This document shows, one piece after another, positions 29,533 through 39,900 of a stretch of 64,000 nt of DNA. The stretch's first letter is position 1; each line of letters opens with the position of its first letter. Position numbers and translations under genes: made by a program. The DNA is from Pseudoalteromonas rubra (GTDB lineage: Bacteria; Pseudomonadota; Gammaproteobacteria; Enterobacterales; Alteromonadaceae). Where the stretch lies: contig NZ_CP045430.1 of NCBI RefSeq assembly GCF_005886805.2, positions 930,001 through 994,000 on the forward strand. Direction: 5' to 3'. The notes beneath the pieces were generated by a model that worked only from the letters and a program-made list of their open reading frames with translations, had not been told where the DNA came from and did no database searches.

Positions 29533-32500
29533 TCATGCCAGTAGCGTCATGAGTTTGTCTGCCAGACCACTAACATAAGGACTTTTCACCATAGTGACGT
29601 GTTTGCCCTGAGTGTTGATGGTCGTGATTTGTGTACTTACATGTGCCTGCAACTGTGCCTGCTTTTGCGCCCAATATGCGTCTCCCAGTTCAGGGGTACT
29701 GATCATACTGACTGCACCTTTGAGGCTCGCGTCAGGCTGATAACGCCGTGACCAGTCAACCTGCTGGAAATAAACATTGAACAACCGCTGTGTCATAGCC
29801 AGACTAAGCCAGGAGAGCAATTGCTCCTCGCTGTCTTCAGGTTTCAACTCTCTGGCATACGACAGCATGAGTTCCTGCTTTTCAGCATCGCTGATTTCGA
29901 ACTGTGCCTGATCATCGGTTGCCACTAAACACTCACACAGTAGCAGCTGTGTTTGACACCCTAATGACTCCAGCCTGAGTGCCGTTGCAAATGCCACTGC
30001 CCCGCCTGAACTATGGCCCATCAGAACCGCAGGCTCATTCTGAGCACCACGCGCTGTGCGCTCGCTGATAATGGCGTCGGCGTAGCAATTGATGAGTGCA
30101 TCCCAACTGTCGATATCCGGGTCCTGCTCGCTCATTCCCACCGGCTCCAGACTCATGATCTGTACCTGAGGTAATGCCCGCGCCAGATCCATATAGCCAC
30201 CACTGGTCATGCCCGCACCTGGGGCCAGATATATCGTTGCAGCCGGGTCAAAGTCCAGTGATAACACAGGGCGAATAGCCTGCCATTCATGGTCATTGTG
30301 ATCTTCGATTAGCTGCGCCATGGCGCTGAGTATGGGCCGCTCAACTACTTTGTTGATGGCGATACCGTGGGTTTTGAAAATCTGGTCAATGTTCTGCACC
30401 AGCTTCATCACCAGCAGTGAATGGCCACCCAGTGCAAAGAAGTTAGCATCGCGGCTGATCTGCTCGGCTGGCAGCTTGAGTACATCGGCCCAGACCTGAG
30501 CGAGCATCACTTCGGTGTCACTCTGTGGCGCTTCATAGGCACCAGCCAGTCCCGTCAATTCTGGTACTGGTAATGCCTTGCGGTCAATCTTCCCGTTTGG
30601 TGTTTGCGGCCACTGGCTGACAAACATAAAGCTGTCGGGCACCATGTACTCGGCCAGTGCCTCACTGAGCTGTGTTTTGATGGCTGCAACTAATGCCAGC
30701 TCATCACACGCCTGTAAAGGCTTCACATACGCCACCAGCCGTTGATTGCCATGCTCATCCGTCAGGGCCATAACCAGCGCAGAATCTACGTCGCTGTGCT
30801 CACCGATATAAAACTCAATTTCGCCCAGCTCAATACGCAAGCCACGGATCTTCACCTGATGGTCCATCCGGCCCATGTATTCAATATTGCCGTCCTCACG
30901 GTAGCGCACTAAATCACCGGTTTTGTAGAGGCGCGGGCTGCTGTTCGCAGCACTGGCATCGAAAAATGGGTTGGTAATGAAACGCTCTTCAGTCAGCTCG
31001 GGGCGATTGAGATAGCCACGTGCCAGGCCCTCACCGCCAATATGCAACTCGCCACACGCTCCCTGAGGCAGCAGATTAAGCGCTTCATCGAGCACCAGTA
31101 ACTGAATATTCTGAATCGGCTTACCAATGGGCACACTGCTGCCATGAGGTTGCGCACAATCCCAATAGCTAACATCGATGGCTGCCTCCGTTGGCCCATA
31201 CAGATTGTGCAGTTGTGCCGTCGGTAAACACACCTTAAATTGCTCAACATGGCTTATCTGCAATGCCTCGCCACTACAGAACACCTGCTGTATTGAAGTG
31301 CAGCGGCTCAAATCGCCGTGCTCCAACATCACACCTAACATAGAAGGCACAAAGTGCAGCTTAGTCACACCTGTGGCTGTGATCAGCTCGCTCAGATAGG
31401 TAGGGTCTTTGTGCCCACCCGGTTTGGCAATCACCAGCTCAGCACCTTTGAGCATCGGCCAGACAAACTCCCAGACCGAGACATCAAAGCTGTAGGGCGT
31501 CTTTTGCAGGATTTTGTCTGAAGTATCGCAGCCATATTCCGTGTCCATCCAGTCGATGCGGTTGTGCAGCGCATGATGCTCCAGTAGCACGCCTTTGGGT
31601 TTGCCTGTTGAGCCTGAGGTATAGATCATATAGGCCAGATGCTGCGCCGTAAGTCCGATGTCGCTCGCCGGGATATTGTTTTCGTCATAGGCATCAAAAT
31701 CAAACCCGTCCAGTGCCACAACCTCGGCCTCACCCAGTTCGACACGATTGGCTACCGCGCGGGTGCTGAGCACCACATCGGCACGGGCATTCTCAACCAG
31801 ATAGTTGAGTCGTGCCGCCGGTAGCTCAGGATCCAGCGGGACATAAGCCCCTCCGGCCTTAAGAATACCCCAAATACCAATCACCATTTCAAAGGAGCGC
31901 TCCACACACAACCCAACCAGTGAATCCGGCCCTACACAATGGGTGTCTCGCAAATAATGCGCCAGCTGATTGGCCTTGCTATTGAGCGCGGTATAAGTGA
32001 GGGTCTGAGCCTCAAAACGCAATGCAATGTTGCCCGGTGTCGCTGCGACCTGCTGCTCAAATAACTGATGTACACACACGTCGCGCGCATAGTTTTGCTC
32101 TGTATCATTCCACTCACTCAGATAACGATGCTGCTCGTCATCTGGCAACACCCTCAAGGAGGCAACCGGCTGCGGTGAGTCACTTTCAAGCATCTCCAGC
32201 AACTGAGCCAGTGCTGTGACCAGATAATCATTAATTCGCTTACCATGAACACTGCTGTCCACTTGCAGCGTCAGGGAAAAATCACTGCCAAGGTCATCGA
32301 CCGACATCACACACGGGTAGTTAGTGCGCTCTTTCACACCCAAGAGTTTCAGCTCCGCCTGCTCGTCTGGCGCACTGACGTCGTGAGAATGACGATAATT
32401 GAGTACTGCGCTGAACAGGGGCATATTGCCTTCGACGCCCGAAGCCTGAATGGCATCAGAGAGCGGAGCCTGCTCATGCGGCAGCAACGCCTGAAGGGCA

Positions 32501-35500
32501 CTATGCACGTTATGCAGGGCATCGCGCGCGGAGCGCTGGTCCAGTGTCACACGGATCGGCAAAGTATTAATCATCATACCCAGCATCTGTGCCATCTCAG
32601 GACCACCTTGCATCCGACCAGATAACACAGTGCCAAACACCACATCTTGCTGACCCGCGCAGGCTGCAACAACCCGGCCCCAGGCCAGATGAAATAACGC
32701 GGCCGGGCTCATCGCCTGACTTTTTGCATAATGCCTGGCCCGGCGTGCAAGCTCAGTCGGAATACGCTGTTTAAACTCATCAATGTGGGCACCATCCCCG
32801 TTTACTTCACTGAGCCCGAACGGATAAGCCGGCTGATCAAAATCCCCCAGTTGAGCTCTAAAGTACTGCTGACTGTCATGATGTTGTTGGTCATGCAGCA
32901 CCCGGGCAATGAAGTGGCGATACGACGTGACAGCAGGCAAACTGGCAGCTCCCTCGCTTTCAATCTGGGCCAGCTCTGCCATCAGAATGTCCAGCGATAC
33001 GTGGTCAATCAGCAGGTGATGCACCTTAAGCACCGCATAAATTTGCTGCGTTTGCTTATCCTCCATGGCCTGCAACTGCATCATAGGGGCAGATTCAAGC
33101 TCAAGGCGGTGTGCACCCTGTGCGACGTAGTTCTCGAATACGGTTTGCACGTCCTGCCCGGCTTTAACTGGCAGCCATTGCGCGGCAATTTGCACAGCTC
33201 TCAATACCACCTGAACCGGCTCTGTGCGGCCGCGCCATAAAATCGCAGTGCGCAATACATCGTGGCGGGCTATCAGGGTATTAAGCTGTGCTTCCAGTAG
33301 TGATAATAATTCTGGCTGTGAGAAAGAAAAAGCCATGGTCGTCACATAAGGGTCGCGACCATCGCTCAGGGTATGCATTGCCAGGATCCCCTGCTGCAAC
33401 GGCGCAAGCGGATATACATCCTGGATGTTTGCGGCCCCGCCCGGCACTTGTGCAGTGATCTCATCTATCTCATCTTGCGCTAATGTGATCAGATTCAGCA
33501 ACTCAGGCGTCAATTCCGTGCAGTCTGGTTTGATCGGGTTCTCGGGTACCACAAACCCCTGCCCGGTGTCTGCTGTGAGTAAGCTCGCCATCTCGGCCAG
33601 GCTACTACTGGTGAATAACGCCTGACTGTCAACCTGATAGCCGCGCGTTTTGAGCTGCGCTATCAGCTGGATCACCAGCAGCGAATGGCCACCCAGCGCA
33701 AAGAAGTTGGCCGAGGTACTGAGCTGTGCCGGGTCGCGCTCAAGCAACTCAGCACATACTTCCACTACAACCTGCTCAGCGGCACTGACAGGCGCGGTGT
33801 ACGCAGCTTGCGCATCAATAACGTCGGGCTCAGGCAGCGCACGGCGGTCTATTTTACCGTTACCAGTCAATGGCCAGTGTGTCACCAGCACCAGCGCGTC
33901 CGGGACCATATAGCCAGGTAAAGTGCGTGCCAGAGTCTGACTTAACTGAATGCTGTCAGTACTGCCATTCTCGCGCGCCGCGGCCGTCAATTCTGCATAA
34001 GCCACCAGCCGCTTGTGGGTGTCTCCTTTAACAACCACCAGCGCGCTGGCGACCTCTTCAAGCTGTGAGATATGCTGCTCAATTTCGCCCAGCTCAACCC
34101 GGAAACCCCGGATCTTAACCTGATCGTCAGTACGGCCAATGTATTCAACCACGCCATCGCCACGCATGCGCACTAAATCACCGGTGCGATAAAGACGCTG
34201 ATAGGCCGCTGGCTGAGCCTCATCGTAAAACGGGTTAGCGGTAAACTTCTCTTCGCTCAGCGTTGCTAAGTTCAAGTAGCCCAGCGCCAGTCCGGGACCA
34301 CTGACACACAACTCCCCGACACAGCCCTGCGGCACCCATTCATTGCCGTTCAGCACCATCACACTGTCACCCTGCAGTGCCCGGCCAATCGGTACGGCAC
34401 TTGCCGGGTCAAAGTCGGCAGGCACCGGATAGCAACAGGTAAAGGTGGTGTTTTCCGTCGGCCCGTAGCCATTGACCACTTGTACGTCAGGTAACGCCTT
34501 CTGCACCCGGGCCACCGCCTGAGGCTCCAGCACATCGCCCCCGGCCAGCACCGTGCGCAAAGCACGCAAGCGCTCAGGCGCGTCACCACATGTTTTGCTC
34601 CACTCACTAAATAGCCCGGCAGTCAGCCACATGGCATTGACCTGCTGAGTTTCAATAACCTGCTCCAACGTCTCCAGTGTGATGTGCGCTTCTGGATAAA
34701 GCACGCAACGCCCGCCATTGAGCAGCGGGCCCCAGATCTCCAATGTGGCCGCATCGAAGGCCACGTTTGCGGCTTGTAAAAAGACCGTATCCTGATCCAA
34801 TGTCATAAAGTTCGGCGACATCACCAGACGGCTGATAGCCCGATGCGGCACCACAACGCCTTTAGGCAGGCCCGTCGAGCCTGAAGTATAAATCACATAA
34901 GCAGCGCTTTGTGGTTCGGGCTGAGATGCTGTAACGGGGGCAGAACCAAAACGCGCAAATTCATCACACCCGGCAATCGTCAGCTCAGGTGTCAATTCCA
35001 GCGCCTGCACCGAACTGCCACTGACTAAATCACGGTGCGCTTCACAGGTGATCACGTGCTGCAGCTTAGCATCAGCCATGATGTGATCAATGCGGGACTG
35101 CGGATAATCCGGGTTCAGCGGCACATAGGTTGCGCCACTTTTTAACACCGCCAGCATGGCCACGACCATTTCAATGCCCCGCGGTAACAATAATCCGATA
35201 TGTGCCTGGCGACCTTGCGCGACCAGATAGCGCGCCAGCCGGTTAGAAGCCAGATCAAGGTCAGCATAACTCAGCTGCTGTTTACCGCAAACCAAGGCAA
35301 CATTCTGTGCTGCGCGGTTTACACTTCGGCTAAACAGCTCAGTCACGGTTAATTGCGCCGCCTCAACCAGCTCGCCTGGTGCCATCAGCGCTTTTTGCTG
35401 TGCCACTTCATCCGAGTGCAGTGCGTTGATTTCATTCAGCAGCGGATTGCCGCCACGCCTCGTGGCATTGGCCAGGCGTTCGATGACCGCCATCAGCTGC

Positions 35501-36984
35501 GCGTTAAACCGTGCAATCAATTCAGGGCTGAACAGGGCTTTGTCGTATAACCAGTTAATCGTGACACCCGACTCATCCAGGCTCAGGTTAAGCTCTATAT
35601 CAAACTTACAAATGGGCTCATCGCTCATCAGCGGCGTCATACTCAGCTTAGGCAAAGCCACGCCAGAGGCTTGCTCGGCGGCAACGCCATAGTCTGAATT
35701 GGTAGTCAGTACTATCTGAAATAAAGGCGTATGAGCACTGTCACGCTCAAGGTTCAGTGCCTCAACTACCTGATCAAACGGTACGTCCTGATGGGACTGT
35801 GCCTGCTGATTGACGCTACGAATATGCGCCAAAAAGTCTGCCAGTGTCTCATGATCTGTACTTGCTCTTAGCACCAGGGAGTTTACGAAAAAGCCAATTA
35901 ACTCTCTGAGTTGTGCATCACTGCGATTGGCAACCGGCGTGCCTATGACGATGTCCGAGCTGCCACTAAAACGTGCCAGAGTCAGTGCCAGCGCTCCGTG
36001 CATCAGCATAAAGGGACTGAGCTGATGTTGCTCGCTAAGCTGACCAAGCGCACTGGCAACGGTCGCATCCAGTGAGGCATCATACTTGCCCCCCAGATAG
36101 CCCTTATGAGCAGGCCTTGAGTAGCTCAGTGGCAAGCCATGTAATGCTGGAATATCTGCCAAGGTGCGACGCCAGAAATCCAGCCCACTGGCGAGCACTT
36201 CGTCATTTAGCCAGGCGCGCTGCCATTGTGCGTAGTCTTTGTATTGCAATGTCAGTGTTGGCAGAGGACAGCTTTTGCCTTGTGCCAGGCTGGCGTAGAG
36301 TGCAAAAAACTCCTGGCTGAGCACCGCCATCGACCAGCCATCCGACGCAATGTGATGCATGTTAAGCAACAGGTAACCCTGTGCCTGTGTCTGATCTGCG
36401 GATAACCCCAGGTCTACCCAGGTTGCCCGGATCATCAGGTCCTGACTCAAATCAAAAGGCGTCCGGGCGTCCTCCTGGATCAGTGAATCCAGCGCCTGTT
36501 GCGCTGCCTGCTCATCATGCTCACTCAAGTCGACACAGGTTAATGTAAAGGCCACATCATCGCGAACAACCTGAGTGGCTTGTCCCTGTTGCGACTGATA
36601 CACCGTGCGCAGCACTTCATGACGCTCAACGATCCGCGCCAGTGCCTGTTCGACCAGCACCGGCTCAAGCTGGCCTTCAACCTGATAGATCTGTGGCATG
36701 TTGTAATGCGCGCTGCCACCATGCAGTTCGTTCAGCATCCACAAGCGCTGCTGGGCAAAAGACAAGGGCGCACTGTTACCGGCCGTTTTGGTCAACACCG
36801 GGCGCTTATGGCTACGGGCGTAGAGTTGATGCAAAAACGCTTTGAGTGCGTCCTTGTTCTCTGCCAGCTGACGCTTCAGCTGGCTGTCCATCTCCTTGGG
36901 CAGCTTCAGGGTGATTTTTTCATCCTGAGATTGAAAAATAACACCCGCCTGTTGTAGTTGTTGAAAAAGCAACTCAACACTCAT
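29533..36984 (-). CDS. NRPS C, two modules plus thioesterase (predicted Val - Ser - release)
   Basis: A 2483-residue protein. Order: TubC docking domain 1-55; C (LCL, HHIASDGWS ~214); A1 (YTSGSTGLPKG ~700); T1 (GGHSL ~1098); dual E/C (YPLAPLQQGI ~1193, HHLLIDH ~1326); A2 (~1791); T2 (~2186); type I thioesterase 2235-2483 with nucleophile motif GHSSGG (~2321) and a likely catalytic His in GKHVTM near the C-terminus. Codes: A1 DALWLGGTFK (Val-type), A2 DVWHFSLIDK (Ser-type). The E/C domain predicts D-Val followed by L-Ser. This is the only thioesterase in the window, so chain release, perhaps by macrocyclisation, happens here even though C is transcribed third among at least seven NRPS genes. 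Its ATG overlaps the stop of B (ATGA). A2 is nearly identical to the Ser A domains of F. Confidence 0.96.
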   Translation of the reverse strand: MSVELLFQQLQQAGVIFQSQDEKITLKLPKEMDSQLKRQLAENKDALKAFLHQLYARSHKRPVLTKTAGNSAPLSFAQQRLWMLNELHGGSAHYNMPQIYQVEGQLEPVLVEQALARIVERHEVLRTVYQSQQGQATQVVRDDVAFTLTCVDLSEHDEQAAQQALDSLIQEDARTPFDLSQDLMIRATWVDLGLSADQTQAQGYLLLNMHHIASDGWSMAVLSQEFFALYASLAQGKSCPLPTLTLQYKDYAQWQRAWLNDEVLASGLDFWRRTLADIPALHGLPLSYSRPAHKGYLGGKYDASLDATVASALGQLSEQHQLSPFMLMHGALALTLARFSGSSDIVIGTPVANRSDAQLRELIGFFVNSLVLRASTDHETLADFLAHIRSVNQQAQSHQDVPFDQVVEALNLERDSAHTPLFQIVLTTNSDYGVAAEQASGVALPKLSMTPLMSDEPICKFDIELNLSLDESGVTINWLYDKALFSPELIARFNAQLMAVIERLANATRRGGNPLLNEINALHSDEVAQQKALMAPGELVEAAQLTVTELFSRSVNRAAQNVALVCGKQQLSYADLDLASNRLARYLVAQGRQAHIGLLLPRGIEMVVAMLAVLKSGATYVPLNPDYPQSRIDHIMADAKLQHVITCEAHRDLVSGSSVQALELTPELTIAGCDEFARFGSAPVTASQPEPQSAAYVIYTSGSTGLPKGVVVPHRAISRLVMSPNFMTLDQDTVFLQAANVAFDAATLEIWGPLLNGGRCVLYPEAHITLETLEQVIETQQVNAMWLTAGLFSEWSKTCGDAPERLRALRTVLAGGDVLEPQAVARVQKALPDVQVVNGYGPTENTTFTCCYPVPADFDPASAVPIGRALQGDSVMVLNGNEWVPQGCVGELCVSGPGLALGYLNLATLSEEKFTANPFYDEAQPAAYQRLYRTGDLVRMRGDGVVEYIGRTDDQVKIRGFRVELGEIEQHISQLEEVASALVVVKGDTHKRLVAYAELTAAARENGSTDSIQLSQTLARTLPGYMVPDALVLVTHWPLTGNGKIDRRALPEPDVIDAQAAYTAPVSAAEQVVVEVCAELLERDPAQLSTSANFFALGGHSLLVIQLIAQLKTRGYQVDSQALFTSSSLAEMASLLTADTGQGFVVPENPIKPDCTELTPELLNLITLAQDEIDEITAQVPGGAANIQDVYPLAPLQQGILAMHTLSDGRDPYVTTMAFSFSQPELLSLLEAQLNTLIARHDVLRTAILWRGRTEPVQVVLRAVQIAAQWLPVKAGQDVQTVFENYVAQGAHRLELESAPMMQLQAMEDKQTQQIYAVLKVHHLLIDHVSLDILMAELAQIESEGAASLPAVTSYRHFIARVLHDQQHHDSQQYFRAQLGDFDQPAYPFGLSEVNGDGAHIDEFKQRIPTELARRARHYAKSQAMSPAALFHLAWGRVVAACAGQQDVVFGTVLSGRMQGGPEMAQMLGMMINTLPIRVTLDQRSARDALHNVHSALQALLPHEQAPLSDAIQASGVEGNMPLFSAVLNYRHSHDVSAPDEQAELKLLGVKERTNYPCVMSVDDLGSDFSLTLQVDSSVHGKRINDYLVTALAQLLEMLESDSPQPVASLRVLPDDEQHRYLSEWNDTEQNYARDVCVHQLFEQQVAATPGNIALRFEAQTLTYTALNSKANQLAHYLRDTHCVGPDSLVGLCVERSFEMVIGIWGILKAGGAYVPLDPELPAARLNYLVENARADVVLSTRAVANRVELGEAEVVALDGFDFDAYDENNIPASDIGLTAQHLAYMIYTSGSTGKPKGVLLEHHALHNRIDWMDTEYGCDTSDKILQKTPYSFDVSVWEFVWPMLKGAELVIAKPGGHKDPTYLSELITATGVTKLHFVPSMLGVMLEHGDLSRCTSIQQVFCSGEALQISHVEQFKVCLPTAQLHNLYGPTEAAIDVSYWDCAQPHGSSVPIGKPIQNIQLLVLDEALNLLPQGACGELHIGGEGLARGYLNRPELTEERFITNPFFDASAANSSPRLYKTGDLVRYREDGNIEYMGRMDHQVKIRGLRIELGEIEFYIGEHSDVDSALVMALTDEHGNQRLVAYVKPLQACDELALVAAIKTQLSEALAEYMVPDSFMFVSQWPQTPNGKIDRKALPVPELTGLAGAYEAPQSDTEVMLAQVWADVLKLPAEQISRDANFFALGGHSLLVMKLVQNIDQIFKTHGIAINKVVERPILSAMAQLIEDHNDHEWQAIRPVLSLDFDPAATIYLAPGAGMTSGGYMDLARALPQVQIMSLEPVGMSEQDPDIDSWDALINCYADAIISERTARGAQNEPAVLMGHSSGGAVAFATALRLESLGCQTQLLLCECLVATDDQAQFEISDAEKQELMLSYARELKPEDSEEQLLSWLSLAMTQRLFNVYFQQVDWSRRYQPDASLKGAVSMISTPELGDAYWAQKQAQLQAHVSTQITTINTQGKHVTMVKSPYVSGLADKLMTLLA

Positions 36985-39900
36985 AGCTCAAAATCCTCAA
37001 ATTCATCGTTGTCTTCGCACTGCGGTTCGGCCTGATTGTGGATGGCCTGCACCGAGCCTATAAAACCGGCTATTTGCTGAATATTTTCGCAGCGATATAA
37101 ATCGGCAATTTGCAGCTCAATCTCAAGTCGCTGATTCAGCTGCTGCAGTAACTTCATGACCAATAGGGAATGGCCACCCAGTTCGAAAAAGTTAGCGCCC
37201 GTGCTGATCTGCTCTGGGGGCAGATTCAATAACTCAGACCAGATGGCCACCAGCTGATCTTCCAGCTCATTGGCGGGCGCAACATAGTCGGCCTGCATCA
37301 GGCTAAAATCGGGCTCTGGCAGTGCCTGTCTGTCAATTTTGCCATTGCGGGTTAATGGCCACTCTTGCACCAACACAAACGCCGCAGGGATCATGTACGC
37401 GGGCAATTGTGCGGCTAAAGCCGTTGCCAGCGCCTGCGTGTGTGTACGAGAGTCTGCCTGCTCACAACCAGCGTTCAATTCAATATACGCAACCAGTTGT
37501 TTGTCACCTTCACTGCGCGCTCTGATAGTTACCAGAGACTGAGTCACATCATCCAGCGCTTCCAGCTGACGTTCGATTTCACCCAGCTCAACCCTGAAAC
37601 CCCGGATCTTGATTTGATCATCCAGGCGACCGGCATAGGTGATCAGCCCATCATCATTACAGCGCACCAAATCACCCGTGCGATACAGCAGTTCTGGTTG
37701 CCCGGTTTCGTTAGCGTACGGGTTGTGAATAAAGCGCTCTTTGCTCAGCGCGGGCTGATTCAGATAACCCAGTGCCAGGCCATCTCCCCCCACACACAGC
37801 TCACCGACCACGCCTTGCGGCACCCGGCGACCTTGCGGTGTTAAAATCAGTAATTTATCACCCTGAACGCCCTGGCCGATTGGCACACCAGCGCGGATGT
37901 CGCTATCTCGTGGTACCGGATAACAACACGTAAAGGTGGTGTTTTCCGTCGGCCCGTAGCCGTTAATCACCGTCACCTCTGGCAGGGCCTGCTGCACTGC
38001 ACTAACCGCTTGTGGGTTCAGGACATCGCCCCCGGCCAGCACACTTTGCAACGCAAGCCTGTCAGTATCTAGCTCACCACAGATCTTACTCCATTCTGTA
38101 AACAGACCTGAGGTCAGCCACAACGCCGTGATCCCCTGCGTACTCAGTACAGAATTTAGTCCCTCAAGGGTGATCAGGCTATCCGGATACAAGACACAGC
38201 GCCCACCATTTAATAGTGGCCCCCAGATCTCCAGCGTCGCGGCATCAAAGGCAATATTAGCACTTTGCAAAAACACAGTGTCTGTGTTCAGCGTCATAAA
38301 GTTCGGCGCATGGACCAGACGATTCACTGCACGATGGGGCGTCATGACACCCTTAGGTGTGCCTGTGGAGCCTGAAGTATAAATCACGTATGCCAGCGAT
38401 TGCGGCGTCAACCCGACAGCGCGTGGCAAATCTTCATCACTCAGCGTTGACCAGGCGCCATGTGCATCATCCAGCACAATTTTGCTTAGCGGACTGAAAG
38501 CCAGCGTCTGTTGCTGTGCCTGCTCAGTCAATATCACCGTCAGCTGCGTGTCCTCTAACATATACGCCAGTCGCGACTGCGGATAGTTCGGGTCCAGTGG
38601 GACATAGGCACCGCCCGCTTTGAGTATGGCTAAACTGGCAACTAGCATGTCGACCGAACGGCCAATGCACAATCCGACCAGGGTACCTGCGCTCACCTGA
38701 TGTGCTTCACGCAGGTAACGCGCCAGCTGGTTGGCTTTGGCGTTTAGCTGTGCATAACTGAGCGTCTCATTGTCCAATTGCACGGCAATACTATCCGGTG
38801 TGGCTTTGGCATGCAGCTCAAACACGTCATGAATACAAGCACTACGCGGATAATCGGCATCATGACTTTGCCAGCTATCCAGCATAGTCAGTTCAGGCTT
38901 GCTCAATACAGCCAGGGTTGCGACGGCTTGCTCAGAGTGTTCATCCAGCGCCATGAGCAGTGCACTCAGCGCCGTCTCCATCAGCGCAGCGATCCGCGTT
39001 GCCGGTACACTTTGCTCAATCTGATAATCGAGACTGAAACTGTCTCCCTCACCCAGGTCATTCACTGACAAATCAAACGGATAATTGGTGCGCTCACGGG
39101 TGCTAAGCAAAGCAATGCCCGGGTCGGCTTGTTCCTGAGCTTGTTCAGGAGCTGCATGAGTCGCTGAATGACGATAATTTAGAATCGCGCTGAACAAAGG
39201 CGTATTACCGTCAATCCCGCTGTAACTTTGTGCTTCGGCCAGCGAAACCTGCTCATAGGGTAGCAGCGCCCGCAACGCATCATTGACTTGTTTCAGTGCC
39301 ACATGGGCAGCCTGATGACCTAAAGACACGCGAATAGGTAAGGTGTTGATCAGCATACCCATCATCCGCTCGATGCCAGCCATGCCATTCATCCGGCCTG
39401 ACATCACAGTGCCAAACACCACTTCGTCGCGGCCACAACAGGCACTTAAAACCTGAGCCCAGGCGAGATGGAACACAGCCGCCGGGCTGCACTGATGACG
39501 CTTACTTAAGGTGCGGATCAGCTCAGATTGTGCGGCACTTAAAGACTGAGTATATTCAACCACCGCGTTGCCATCGCCTGCCACCTGAGCCAGTTCAAAC
39601 GGCAGAGTTGGGGTGTCGATGTCGCCCAGTAATTCAGTAAAAAACTCGGCCGTATCCAGCAGCGCGCTTTGCGCCATAGAGCGGGCGATAAATTCTCGAT
39701 ACGGTAAAGGCGCGGGCAGTGTCTGCACATCATCAGCTTCGAGTTCATTCATCAGGATCTCTAAAGAAACATGATCCGTAATCAAATGATGGAACTTGAG
39801 CATGGCAAAGGTACGCCCCTGCTCGTCTTGCGGGCTGGTGACTAGCTGGATCAGCGGTGCTGATTCCAGGTCAAAGCCATGTGGTCCGCTTGCCACATAG

